Of a stretch of DNA of 64,000 nt, positions 56,418-64,000 are shown one piece after another. This stretch comes from Thermocoleostomius sinensis A174 (GTDB lineage Bacteria; Cyanobacteriota; Cyanobacteriia; Elainellales; Elainellaceae). A model generated the notes under the pieces. That model searched no databases. It worked only from the letters and a program-made list of their open reading frames with translations, and was not told the DNA's origin. Position 1 is the first letter of the stretch. Every line of letters starts with the position of its first letter. Position numbers and translations under genes: made by a program. The stretch covers positions 3,511,026-3,575,025 of the forward strand of contig NZ_CP113797.1 of the NCBI RefSeq assembly GCF_026802175.1. The letters run 5' to 3'.

Positions 56418-59400
56418 ATGGGTAACGCAGGAATGAAATGGCAGTGGCTTTTGGCTGGTAGCTTACTGTTCAGTGGAATTGGGCTGTTTAGTGGAATTGA
56501 CATGGGGGCAGCCGTAGCACAACCAGTTCCAGATGACACGTTGGGTGAGGAACGATCGCGAGTGCGGGAATTGAATGGCACGATCGACTTGATTGAAGGC
56601 GGTGCAACACGAGGACGCAATCTCTTCCACAGCTTCCAGGAGTTCAACATTGATGCTGGACGGGGAGCCTATTTCATTCATCAATTGGGTATCGACAATA
56701 TTTTCTCGCGGGTGACAGGCGGAACGCGATCGGAAATCAACGGGACGTTAGGAGTTCGAGGAATTGAGGGTGGAGCGTTCGTTAACTCTAGTGTCAACTT
56801 ATTTTTGATTAACCCCAACGGCATTCTGTTTGGCCCAAATTCCAGCCTGGATGTAGGCGGCTCGTTTGTTGCCACGACTGCTAATGGCATTCAGTTTGGC
56901 GAACAAGGATTCTTCAGCGCCACCAATCCAGAAGTGCCCTCGTTGCTGACGGTTGATCCGTCTGCCCTATTTTTTAATCAACTTTCGCCACCCGCTAGCA
57001 TTACGAATGATTCGATTGCTGCTGCCGGAACTCGACCTGATGGACAACCAGCCTTGGGACTGCGCGTTCCCGATGGAGAAAGCCTGCTGTTGGTAGGTGG
57101 CGATATTGACATGGGCAAAGGGGGAAACCTAAATGCCTACGGGGGCCACATTGAACTAGGGGGATTGGCGGCAGCCGGAACGATCGCCCTAGATACAACT
57201 AATCAGGCGTTTCGCCTCAGCTTTCCTGATAATGTGTCCCGATCGAATGTGCTGCTGGACAATGATTCCCGCGTAGGAGTGCGGGGTCTGGGTGGCGGCA
57301 ACATTGTCGTCAATGCCGATCGCTTTAGTGCGTTGAATGGCGGTCGCTTGGTGGCAGGAACCGAAGGCAGTGGTGATGCGGGCGATATTGTCGTCAATGC
57401 CAATCAGGTAACGCTGTTGGGGGTGGGGTCAAGTGGCTTTCAGGCGGGTTTGTACAATATCCAAGCTGGATCGGTGGATGCGGCGACCCCTAGTAATGCA
57501 GGCGATGTCATTATTAATACAGAAAGCTTGGAAGCGGGAAGCGGGTCAATTATTTCTGCCTTCACAGGCGGACGAGGCAATTCGGGTGATGTTATGATCC
57601 GGGTCCGAGAGGCGGTCTCGTTGACAGGCGGACTGATTTTCACAGGGCTGGGCACTGGGGCGATCGGCGGCGAAGGAGATGTCACGATTGAGGCTAACTC
57701 AATTTCCCTCAGCAACGGTTCGCAAATCGATGCATCTACCTTTGGGCAAGGCAATGCTGCAACTATCACACTTAACGCTCGATCGGTGTCGCTAACAGGC
57801 AGCGGCGCTGCCCTCTTCAGCAATGTTGTGGAAGGAGCCACAGGCAATGGCGGCAATATTGTCATCAACGCCGAGACGGTTTCGATTCGCGATGGGGCAC
57901 AACTCAATGTCAACACGAGTGGGCGTGGCAATGCGGGCAACATTCGTATCACGGCCCAAGATACGGTGACGTTGGATGGCGTCAGTGCCGACGGTCGAAT
58001 TTCGTTTGCCGTCAGCCGGGTTGAATCCACAGGCAACGGCAATGGCGGCAATATTACGATCGACGCGGATTCCATCTTTCTGCGCAACGGGGCCCAACTG
58101 CGAACCGACACTGATGGACAAGGAGCAGCAGGAACCATCACGCTCAATGCCCGCGATACGGTGGCATTAAGCAGCACTACTGATCAAACCAGCCTAATCA
58201 TCCACGGAGTACTCCCTAATGGTGTGGGCGATGGGGGGGCAGTGGTGATCAATGCCAATACTGTTTTGTTCAACGATGAGAGTCGAATCATTGCTAGTAC
58301 CCAAGGAACGGGCAATGCAGGTAATGTCATCATCAATGCGGGCGATCGCGTAGTATTTCAGGGAGAATTTGCAGGGGTTTCTACAACCGTGAGTCGGTCC
58401 GGGATTGGGAATGCGGGCGATGTCAGGATCAATACTGGAACCCTGAGTTTGACTGAAGGAGCGGGAATTTTTGCGGGTTCTTTAGGGCAAGGAAACGGCG
58501 GCAATGTAGTAATTACGGCGCGAGATTCAGTTTCCTTAGACACCAGTCTAATTGGCGGAGGTCCTCTGTCTACAGCCGTGGGGCAAGCTGGAAATATTAT
58601 CATCCGCACGGGTTCTTTTTCAGCCACCAATCGGTTTGGTTTGAGCGTCAATTCATCGGGACGCGGCAATGGGGGCAATATTGAGATCATAGCCCGTGAT
58701 TCTGTCTCTTTTTCAGGAGGGGGCAGCGCTCAAAGCGGCATTTCGCAGGGCGGTGTGGGCAATGCAGGCGATATTATGATCCGGGCTGGTTCGTTGTCAG
58801 TTACCAGCGGGTCTCAACTAGCAACGGCGTCGTTTGGGCAGGGTAACGCTGGATCAATCCGCCTGCGCATCCGCGATACGATTAGGCTGTCAGGTCGTTC
58901 TGGATTGCTCACCTCGTTAGGCGAAACGGGTATTGGTCGAGGCGGGGATATTACCATTCGCACTGGATCGCTGCGGGTGTTGAATGGAGCTACCATCATC
59001 ACTAGCACCTCTGGGCGGGGGGCTGCCGGTAACGTGGTCATTAATGCTAGCGATCGAATTGTCTTAGGTGGCAGACAGGGAACTTCACTCAGCGGCGTTT
59101 ACAGCACTGTAGAACCAACGGGGATTGGCAGCAGTGGCAACATTACTGTGTCGGCGCGATCGGTGGCTGCGACCAATGGAGCGCAATTCCTAGCTACCAC
59201 GTTTGGTCGAGGGGATGCAGGCAATATCACGATTAATGCAACAGATTCGGTCGTATTTGATGGGCGCAGTACTCGCTTTCCCAATGGCGGCTTTACCTAC
59301 AGTGGCGCGTTTAGTACGGTGCAGGGCAACGCCAGAGGTAATGGGCAGGATATTCGCATCAATACGGGAACGTTGTCTGTGACCAACGGTGGGCGCGTCA

Positions 59401-60653
59401 GTGCGGCCACGCTAGCACGGGGTCGGGCCGGAAACTTGATCTTGAGTGCGCGGAATGCGGTGATTGTTGATGGCATTAGCAGAGATGGATTCTCTGGTGG
59501 ATTATTTACGTCTGCTGAAAGTAATAGCCCGATTGGACGGGGCGGCACCATTCGCATCCATACCGATCGCTTTCGTGTCTCGGGTGGGGCCATTGTCAAT
59601 GCCCGCACGCAGAATCGTTCTCGGGGGGGCAATATTGAGATTAATGCCAATACTTTTGAAGCGATCGGGGGTGGACAGGTAATCACCACAACCAGCCAAG
59701 CAGGACAGGCTGGAGCTATTACCGTGAATGCCAATCGGGTGTTGCTGTCGGGTACTGATGCAAACTATCGTGAACGATTACGAGAATTTGGTGAAGAGGT
59801 AGTATTTAACCAAGGTGCAAACAGTGGGCTATTTGCTAATACACGATCGGACTCTACAGGTGATGGCGGTAGAATTACCGTCAATAGCACAAATCTAATG
59901 CTGCAAGACGGCGCTGTTGTTTCCGCGCAAAGTCAAGGACGGGGAATGGCTGGTAACATTCGCTTGAATGCATCAGAGCGATTACAGTTAATCAATGGTG
60001 ATATTACAACAACTGCCACTCGATCGTCCGGTGGAGATATCACCGTTAATGCCGATACTCCATCAGGGCTAGTGATTCTGCGTGGCGATAGTGACATTAC
60101 CACGAATAGTTTGGGAAACGGTGGCAACATTACCCTACGCGGCTCTGGTATCATCGCTTTTGACGATAGTGATATTCTGGCCCGATCGCAAGATGCGCGG
60201 GGCGGCAACATCACCCTCGATGCTTTCTTTAGCCAATCTGGTGCGCTTGGCTCTAAACCTCCCTTTGATGGCAACGATCGGGTCGATGTGAATGCGGATG
60301 GAGAGTTGGCGGCTGGAATCATCACCACACCTGATACAACTGCGATTCAAAATAGCTTAACTGGCTTACCTGATACCGCGATCGATACTGATGCTTTAGT
60401 CGCAAACAGTTGTGTTGTCCGCAGCCAAGCAGAAATTGGTACGTTCATCATCACTGGTCCTGGGGGGTTACCCCGTCGCCCTGGCAATACTCCCCCCTCG
60501 TCCTATCCCACTGCCCCTGTTCGATCGATTCCTGACGAACCCAGCGATCGCTCTTGGCAGCTTGGTGATGAGATTATAGAACCGCAAGGAGCTTATCAGC
60601 TAGAGGATGGACGCTGGATATTAAGTCGTGAATGTTCAGCGACAGAGAGATGA
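56418..60653 (+). CDS. Two-partner-secretion exoprotein (filamentous haemagglutinin-like, TpsA)
   Basis: About 1411 residues. A signal peptide (MKWQWLLAGSLLFSGIGLFS, ending near AAVAQP) leads to the TPS/haemagglutination domain: NLFHSFQEFNIDAGRGAYF, SEINGTLGV and FLINPNGILFGPNSSLDVGG with its NPNG and NSSLDVGG motifs. A beta-helix of about 30 repeats follows, each near GQGNAGNIxIxAxDxVxLxG (e.g. GRGNAGNIRITAQDTVTLDG). The C-terminal domain ends with a Cys pair (VANSCVVRS and LSRECSATE). It should be secreted through an outer-membrane TpsB pore, which is not in the window. The start is ATG 56418 or 56433; the TTG at 56382 is unlikely. Confidence 0.92.
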   Translation: MGNAGMKWQWLLAGSLLFSGIGLFSGIDMGAAVAQPVPDDTLGEERSRVRELNGTIDLIEGGATRGRNLFHSFQEFNIDAGRGAYFIHQLGIDNIFSRVTGGTRSEINGTLGVRGIEGGAFVNSSVNLFLINPNGILFGPNSSLDVGGSFVATTANGIQFGEQGFFSATNPEVPSLLTVDPSALFFNQLSPPASITNDSIAAAGTRPDGQPALGLRVPDGESLLLVGGDIDMGKGGNLNAYGGHIELGGLAAAGTIALDTTNQAFRLSFPDNVSRSNVLLDNDSRVGVRGLGGGNIVVNADRFSALNGGRLVAGTEGSGDAGDIVVNANQVTLLGVGSSGFQAGLYNIQAGSVDAATPSNAGDVIINTESLEAGSGSIISAFTGGRGNSGDVMIRVREAVSLTGGLIFTGLGTGAIGGEGDVTIEANSISLSNGSQIDASTFGQGNAATITLNARSVSLTGSGAALFSNVVEGATGNGGNIVINAETVSIRDGAQLNVNTSGRGNAGNIRITAQDTVTLDGVSADGRISFAVSRVESTGNGNGGNITIDADSIFLRNGAQLRTDTDGQGAAGTITLNARDTVALSSTTDQTSLIIHGVLPNGVGDGGAVVINANTVLFNDESRIIASTQGTGNAGNVIINAGDRVVFQGEFAGVSTTVSRSGIGNAGDVRINTGTLSLTEGAGIFAGSLGQGNGGNVVITARDSVSLDTSLIGGGPLSTAVGQAGNIIIRTGSFSATNRFGLSVNSSGRGNGGNIEIIARDSVSFSGGGSAQSGISQGGVGNAGDIMIRAGSLSVTSGSQLATASFGQGNAGSIRLRIRDTIRLSGRSGLLTSLGETGIGRGGDITIRTGSLRVLNGATIITSTSGRGAAGNVVINASDRIVLGGRQGTSLSGVYSTVEPTGIGSSGNITVSARSVAATNGAQFLATTFGRGDAGNITINATDSVVFDGRSTRFPNGGFTYSGAFSTVQGNARGNGQDIRINTGTLSVTNGGRVSAATLARGRAGNLILSARNAVIVDGISRDGFSGGLFTSAESNSPIGRGGTIRIHTDRFRVSGGAIVNARTQNRSRGGNIEINANTFEAIGGGQVITTTSQAGQAGAITVNANRVLLSGTDANYRERLREFGEEVVFNQGANSGLFANTRSDSTGDGGRITVNSTNLMLQDGAVVSAQSQGRGMAGNIRLNASERLQLINGDITTTATRSSGGDITVNADTPSGLVILRGDSDITTNSLGNGGNITLRGSGIIAFDDSDILARSQDARGGNITLDAFFSQSGALGSKPPFDGNDRVDVNADGELAAGIITTPDTTAIQNSLTGLPDTAIDTDALVANSCVVRSQAEIGTFIITGPGGLPRRPGNTPPSSYPTAPVRSIPDEPSDRSWQLGDEIIEPQGAYQLEDGRWILSRECSATER

Positions 60654-60665
60654 AATTAGGTTTGA

Positions 60666-61108
60666 TCATTCCAAGGAGACAGATTTGAGAAAATTGCAGA
60701 AGGCTTCAATATCCCGCTTGAAAACTGCAAAACACGCCGCTAATGCTTCAGCCAAGGCTACTACCCGATGTGGCTGCAAGTCAAATGTGTAAACGTTTCT
60801 GACTACACGGCGAAAGGCACGGAATTCATCGATCGTTTGACGGTTTTTTTTCAGCCTGCGCTACCTCTTCAATCGCCAACGGCGAAAGGCACGGAATTCA
60901 TCGATCGTTTGACGGGTTGCTGTTTGAGTAACGGGCGGACGTAAATCAGGAAGTTCGGCTGACATTTGCCGCAGTAGACGATGCCAATCTGTACCCGATG
61001 GAACAGTTTCATCTAACTGGCGAGCGATTTCTTCAAAGCAACGCTCAACGCCAGTGTAAAACCCATACAGGTTCAAAGCTAAGGTTCCCACATAGTCTTC
61101 TACCGACA
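60666..61108 (-). pseudogene. HepT-like ribonuclease/toxin gene, truncated and with a 72-bp duplication
   Basis: Reading on the - strand gives SVEDYVGTLALNLYGFYTGV, ERCFEEIARQLDETVPSGTD, then RQTIDEFRAFRR, a TAG stop, and the same RQTIDEFRAFRR again. After the second copy it continues VVRNVYTFDLQPHRVVALAE to a TGA at 60666. This is the HepT-like family (HEPN fold) from memory of its LNLYGFYTGVERxFE motif. A 37-base direct repeat (60807-60843, 60879-60915) marks a 72-base in-frame insertion of 24 codons with one stop. The N-terminus is missing at the junction with the IS1 remnant near 61108. A HepT normally pairs with an MNT antitoxin; none is seen. Confidence 0.72.
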
Positions 61109-61574
61109 GGCGCCCCAATCATTTCTCGGGTATTGGCATCTAACGCGAGCCACACCCATTGCGGGTTGCCTTTGTTATCGACAAACGACCAGCGTTCATC
61201 GCACTGCACGGTTAACGGCCCCTTTTTTTGGGCGCTACCTCGGCCCGAGTCGCAGTTTGGGCCGCTTTGTCATTGACGTAATCCTGAAGCCATTGCTCAG
61301 ACACCTGCACGGCTCGCGCGATACCTGCCATCGAGATCCGCTCTAACAACAGCCGGTCAATGAGTTCTCGCGTGGACTGGTCAATGCGTTTATCTGCCGG
61401 AGGCTCGACGAACTGGTAGCCGCATTGGCGGCAGAGATAGCGTTGCTTACCCGTGTGGATGTGGCCGTTTTTGACCGTACGAGTGGCTTGGCATTCAGGG
61501 TAGGTCGGCATGAGTCGTCAACGGTGGCTTCTTGATTATCTTAACAAACCCATCATTACCCTTGGGGCACTACC
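61109..61574 (-). mobile_element. IS1-family remnant with transposase InsA/InsB, one end lost
   Basis: InsA-like frame at 61212-61511 (- strand): TGKQRYLCRQCGYQF zinc-finger and helix-turn-helix region; residue 4 is Tyr where the family has Cys. At its end lies A7 (61223-61229 on the other strand as T7), the expected slippage site. The shifted frame reads LTVQCDERWSFVDNKGNPQW, the start of the DDE (InsB) part. It breaks off after TREMIGA near 61110, so the catalytic domain is mostly gone. The right end, GGTAGTGCCCC..., starts at about 61574 inside a toxin gene. Clearly inactive. Confidence 0.8.
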
Positions 61575-61620
61575 AATTAGCGAATAGTTTACGAAACTCG
61601 GTAGTAGTGCGCGACTTCAC
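61570..61620 (-). pseudogene. RelE/ParE-type toxin, N-terminal stub cut by the IS1 element
   Basis: GTG at 61620 overlaps the antitoxin stop (GTGA). The frame reads MKSRTTTEFRKLFANW then TAG. It matches the N-terminus of small RelE-like toxins that follow this antitoxin type, and is interrupted after about 15 codons by the IS1 end. Short, so family is tentative. Confidence 0.6.
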
Positions 61621-61820
61621 AGTGTCTCTGGGTCAAGTTCTTGGGTTTGACCTGCATGATATTCAGCCATTGCAGAAGCAGCCAGTTTTGCAAGAATATC
61701 TGGTGACTGAGAGAATGATTCATCCCAATGCCGATCGTCCTCAATTTCTTCCAAAATCATTGCAGCGATCGCATCCTGTTCGCTTTCAGGTAGGGCTTGT
61801 AACCTGGCGATCGCCGTCAT
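61617..61820 (-). CDS. Small antitoxin-like protein (type II TA), toxin lost
   Basis: 67 residues: MTAIARLQALPESEQDAIAA, MILEEIEDDRHWDESFSQSP, then DILAKLAASAMAEYHAGQTQ and LDPETL. This is the common cyanobacterial antitoxin type found upstream of RelE-like toxins. The start codon is the ATG at 61820, inside the fused DNA-methylase stump, so no native promoter remains visible. The toxin gene right after it was destroyed by the IS1 insertion. The frame itself is intact, so an orphan antitoxin may still be made. Confidence 0.72.
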   Translation of the reverse strand: MTAIARLQALPESEQDAIAAMILEEIEDDRHWDESFSQSPDILAKLAASAMAEYHAGQTQELDPETL

Positions 61821-61977
61821 TGTAGGTTTCAACTGGAGAGGGTTCCCGGTTGAGTAGTACAGCAGCGGAGCCTGCAAACGGCTCACAATAGTGGGTCGCT
61901 TGGGGCAATAAAGGAAGCAACCAGTTTAGGTGATTAAATTTTCCACCGTACCACCCAAATGCAATTACCTTGCCCAT
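61786..61977 (-). pseudogene. D12-class DNA adenine methylase, N-terminal stump
   Basis: From ATG 61977: MGKVIAFGWYGGKFNHLNWL, LPLLPQATHYCEPFAGSAAV and LLNREPSPVETYND. This is the N-terminus of Dam-like (D12) N6-adenine methylases, with the FxGGK and EPFxGSAAV SAM-binding motifs. The homology stops at ETYND, at the antitoxin's ATG; the remaining frame is antitoxin sequence out of phase. The DPPY catalytic motif is absent, so it is inactive. A HIP1 octamer (GCGATCGC, 61806-61813) lies at the join. Confidence 0.8.
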
Positions 61978-62016
61978 TTGCTTTCCCAACGTTGACTCTG
62001 GACAAGAAGTATACAC

Positions 62017-62461
62017 GAACTAATGCCCTTGAGACGGGGGTCGCTTGAAAACTTTATGCTCAACCAGTGGTTTCAGATACCGTCCTACAGATAACTTGAA
62101 GCCAGCTAACGGTGAAGTGCAGTGGTGGCGGATCAACTTTGCTCCCCTACAGCCAGAACTCACCAATCCGTTGCAACAGCGTTGTTAGCTCAGCGACGCA
62201 CCGTGCTGCTTCGCAGATACCGCAAGGGTCGCCCTTCAACTACGCCTCACTCACAATCTCCTGTCCGGTTTTGGGATCACCGATCGCCCCTCGCTATCGC
62301 CCTCACTAACCATGTTCTGGGTGCTTTCGCAATCACAGCTAACCCGCAAACCACGGCCTCAACTGACAACCTTCTGGGCGGTTTCGGGCTGACCGATCAC
62401 GCTAAAGAACGAGTGCAAGGTCTGGCTTACCCTACCGATAATCCTCAAGTACGAAGAGGGT
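62017..62461. repeat. Non-coding spacer with three degenerate ~56-bp repeats
   Basis: Three imperfect copies start at 62248, 62304 and 62361. Each begins like CACTAACCATGTTCTGGG and contains a run like GGTTTTGGGATCACCGATC. The peptides TxNLLxGFGITD and NHVLGAFAIT appear in differing frames, so it is not one coding repeat. No gene is supported here. Confidence 0.5.
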
Positions 62462-62860
62462 TCAAGGCTGAAAACGAAAGTTTTGAAGGGGACGCACTTG
62501 GGCAATGACTTCAAAGTCACGATCATTGTGAATCAGAAGCAAATTGTTTTCCAGTGCTGCTTGAGCAATACAGCAATCGATTGGGCTGCGAACAGTAAGT
62601 CCTTGACGGCGTAGATCAAAGTAGATACGGGCTGCTGATTGCCAAAACTGATTTGTAAGCTCAACGTAATCCTGTGTTTCGAGGTAAGTGGAAAGGAGAT
62701 CTCATTCTTGCTCATTCAAGCTGCCTTGAAGCAGTTCAAGTTGAGTAAATCGAGTGAGTAAAACTTCTCGATTGGCAATCAGGGTTTTGAGTTGCTGGCG
62801 AACTTGACCACTGCGATCGCGGAAGAGGCTGATCCAAACGGATGTATCAATCAGCAACAT
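62462..62860 (-). pseudogene. vapC: VapC-type PIN-domain toxin with an in-frame nonsense codon
   Basis: From ATG 62860 the frame reads MLLIDTSVWISLFRDRSGQV and TQLELLQGSLNEQE, then TGA (62702-62704, codon 53) where TGG (Trp) is expected. The same frame continues with DLLSTYLETQDYVELTNQFW, SPIDCCIAQAALENNLLLIH and NDRDFEVIA to TGA at 62462, 132 codons in total. The PIN acidic residues are all present: Asp5, Glu in LELLQG, Asp in SPIDCC and Asp in HNDRDF. One point mutation has probably inactivated it; the ATG overlaps vapB by 14 bases. Confidence 0.85.
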
Positions 62861-63059
62861 GACGAGTTTCGCGCAGAGCTTTATGGTCGAAATCTGGAGT
62901 GAACTGAATTTGCCCCGCGAGGTCGAGAAGGTTTTTCTTGCGGCGCGATCGCACAAATTCTTGCAGAGCGAGTTTAATCAGTTCTTCTTGAGTGGTGAGA
63001 TTGGTGAGTTGAAAGGCTTCGTTGAGAAGGGATTCGTCGAGATTGAGAGTGATTTGCAT
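62847..63059 (-). CDS. vapB: VapB-type antitoxin
   Basis: 70 residues with an N-terminal ribbon-helix-helix: MQITLNLDESLLNEAFQLTN, then LTTQEELIKLALQEFVRSRR. The toxin-binding tail is KNLLDLAGQIQFTPDFDHKA. This is a common cyanobacterial VapB (DUF2191-like). It overlaps vapC by 14 bases. The gene is intact while its toxin carries a stop codon. Antitoxins of this type repress their own operon. Confidence 0.87.
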   Translation of the reverse strand: MQITLNLDESLLNEAFQLTNLTTQEELIKLALQEFVRSRRKKNLLDLAGQIQFTPDFDHKALRETRHVAD

Positions 63060-63157
63060 AGGGTAGCTATTGGGAAATTGGTTTCAGAGGCAATTAGTTT
63101 TACTCTAGTGTAGCTACCCTCATTGTTACTTTTCCTAATTACTCTTCCTACAGTCCA

Positions 63158-63629
63158 TTAATTCACTACCGGCGGTGCTGGTGGCGGAATGAAACCTGAT
63201 TCTATCTTAAATGTGGAGTCTTGGAACGAAACGGCATCGCCCAGCGGTTCAATGAACAGATGAAATTCTCTATGGCGTATAAATCGGTTGGGAAAGTTGA
63301 AACATGCAAAAGACGATGCGGCAACATCTGAGTTGCCTGGTCGCCAAAAGAAAGTTGCATCCTCTGCAAATAGTCGATCTTGTGTTCCACTAAGAGGAGG
63401 ATTGCCTTCCTGCAACTTGAGCCGGAAATTTTGATGTCTTAAGTAATAGTTAGGGAAGTTATACTGATCTAAATGAAATGAGTCTATCATCCGCTAACCC
63501 TTGAACGATCTCAAACGTAGCATCGTTCTTATCCAACTCGCTGACAATAGGAGTGAGTTCCCCCAGAAAATTAGCATGACGTATAAAACGGTCAGAAAAA
63601 TTAATTGAACGTAAAGAAATAGTTGCCAT
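63158..63629 (-). pseudogene. AbfB-domain (arabinofuranose-binding beta-trefoil) protein, frameshifted
   Basis: From ATG 63629 (ribosome site AGGAAG): SLRSINFSDRFIRHANFLGE, KNDATFEIVQGL, then SFRSV and TAA at 63459-63461. A one-base shift near 63462 restores the second half: NFPNYYLRHQNFRLKLQEG, FAEDATFFWRPG and then NFPNRFIRHREFHLFIEP, FQDSTFKIESGF. Three FP..IRH..F repeats make one full beta-trefoil AbfB domain (PF05270), normally a carbohydrate-binding module of secreted enzymes. Here it stands alone without signal peptide or catalytic domain. A sequencing error cannot be excluded. Confidence 0.8.
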
Positions 63630-63674
63630 AGGTTCTTCCTTGCTAAAGAAAGATAGTGGATACGGAGCCAGGTA

Positions 63675-64000
63675 CTAACCAGGATTGTTAGCAATTGCCA
63701 ATCGTTCCGTCAGGACTTGATCTTCTTGTTGATAGATTGCCTTTTCTTTCTGAATAAACAAGCTGGCTAAAGCCTCATACGCTTCAGCCCATGCGGCAAT
63801 CACCTCATCGGTTGCAGCATCTTGCAAAACATCCTTCATCGCCTGCAACAACTTTTCACCAATCAGGGGATACTGCTCTGGCAAAATGCGAGTTGCAACA
63901 TGACGATGGGCAATGTGATCGACTGTCGCTGTTAATTTCTCCAAGCGATCGATGTGAGTGGCATAGGCATAAACAGCCGCTGCTAATTTGTGTGCCTGCC
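63675..64000 (-). CDS. Globin domain protein (flavohaemoprotein/Hmp N-terminal type), 5'-truncated by window
   Basis: The frame is open through base 64000, so the start is outside. Visible: AVYAYATHIDRLEKLTATVD, HIAHRHVATRILPEQYPLIG (with the proximal His) and EKLLQAMKDVLQDAATDEVI, then AWAEAYEALASLFIQKEKAI. It stops after VLTERLAIANNPG at the end of the globin fold. Flavohaemoproteins carry a reductase module after this point, so this is a single-domain haemoglobin or a truncated Hmp. The function would be nitric-oxide or oxygen chemistry in the cytoplasm. Confidence 0.85.
   Translation of the reverse strand, partial: QAHKLAAAVYAYATHIDRLEKLTATVDHIAHRHVATRILPEQYPLIGEKLLQAMKDVLQDAATDEVIAAWAEAYEALASLFIQKEKAIYQQEDQVLTERLAIANNPG

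Noticed and set aside
57440-58177. 245-codon frame on the - strand inside the adhesin gene
   Set aside because: The GGN-rich repeats of the adhesin create long open antisense frames; the peptide is Pro/Leu/Ser-rich with no family match and several similar ones occur along the same gene.
62122-62508. 128-codon frame on the + strand over the ~56-bp repeats
   Set aside because: It runs antisense into the VapC gene, and the repeat copies fall in different frames, so it is not a consistent coding repeat.
63494-63694. 66-codon hydrophobic frame on the - strand
   Set aside because: It is a shifted reading of the AbfB 5' part; the frame starting at 63629 gives the domain motifs and has the ribosome site.

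Overview
The window comes from a cyanobacterial chromosome, probably a filamentous or Leptolyngbya/Oscillatoria-like lineage; genus is inference. Evidence: a Psb28-family photosystem II protein, a cyanobacterial-type omega subunit and SigA, DUF1818, DUF3122, Trp-rich TIGR02450 and Npun_R1517-type proteins, and many HIP1 palindromes (GCGATCGC, e.g. 1094-1101). It opens inside one gene (a tyrosine autokinase) and closes inside another (a globin).

Region 1 (1-16.6 kb) is a Wzx/Wzy-type exopolysaccharide locus on the + strand. It holds a Wzc-type autokinase, a Wza-type export protein, a small Cys/His protein, a Wzx flippase, five glycosyltransferases of GT2/GT14/HlpA-like type, a WecG/TagA/CpsF transferase, a GH10 xylanase-like hydrolase, a left-handed beta-helix acyltransferase and a Wzy/WaaL polymerase. 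It ends in a stump of an initiating sugar transferase. It is visibly more AT-rich than the rest, has long spacers with short tandem repeats, and carries a decayed IS5-type transposase, so it looks like a horizontally assembled cassette.

Region 2 (16.9-35.3 kb) is mostly housekeeping: a methylglyoxal synthase/lipid kinase fusion, a Clp-fold protease-like protein, rpoZ, a secreted hypothetical, DUF1818, tRNA-Pro(GGG), a WcaI-like GT4, a HAD hydrolase, an Npun_R1517-family regulator, a TIGR01777 oxidoreductase overlapping psb28, a copper-type P-ATPase, two small-protein genes, sigA and polA.

Region 3 (35.4-41.4 kb) is a second exopolysaccharide block: a GT2 and a serine-acetyltransferase-like gene diverge from a second Wza/Wzc pair. 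A phosphoesterase follows. Region 4 (43.0-48.5 kb) is a type I secretion cassette: a parvulin isomerase, an ABC exporter with cNMP-like and protease-dead C39-like domains, and a HlyD adaptor. Then come clpB, DUF3122, an Lrp regulator overlapping a LysE exporter, an EnvC-like M23 hydrolase and sulfiredoxin.

Region 5 (55.6-64 kb) is accessory. A 16-unit degenerate 21-bp tandem repeat and a hairpin-rich spacer precede a large two-partner-secretion adhesin. Behind the adhesin is a gene graveyard on the - strand: a HepT-like pseudogene with a 72-bp in-frame duplication, an IS1 remnant that cut a RelE-type toxin, an orphan antitoxin fused to a DNA-adenine-methylase stump, a VapBC pair with a nonsense codon in vapC, and a frameshifted AbfB (arabinose-binding) protein.

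I did not find a clearly undescribed system. The best leads are the 21-bp repeat array, the alternative-hairpin spacer, the Cys/His protein in the export operon, the secretion cassette with its dead peptidase domain, and the layered TA/IS wreckage.
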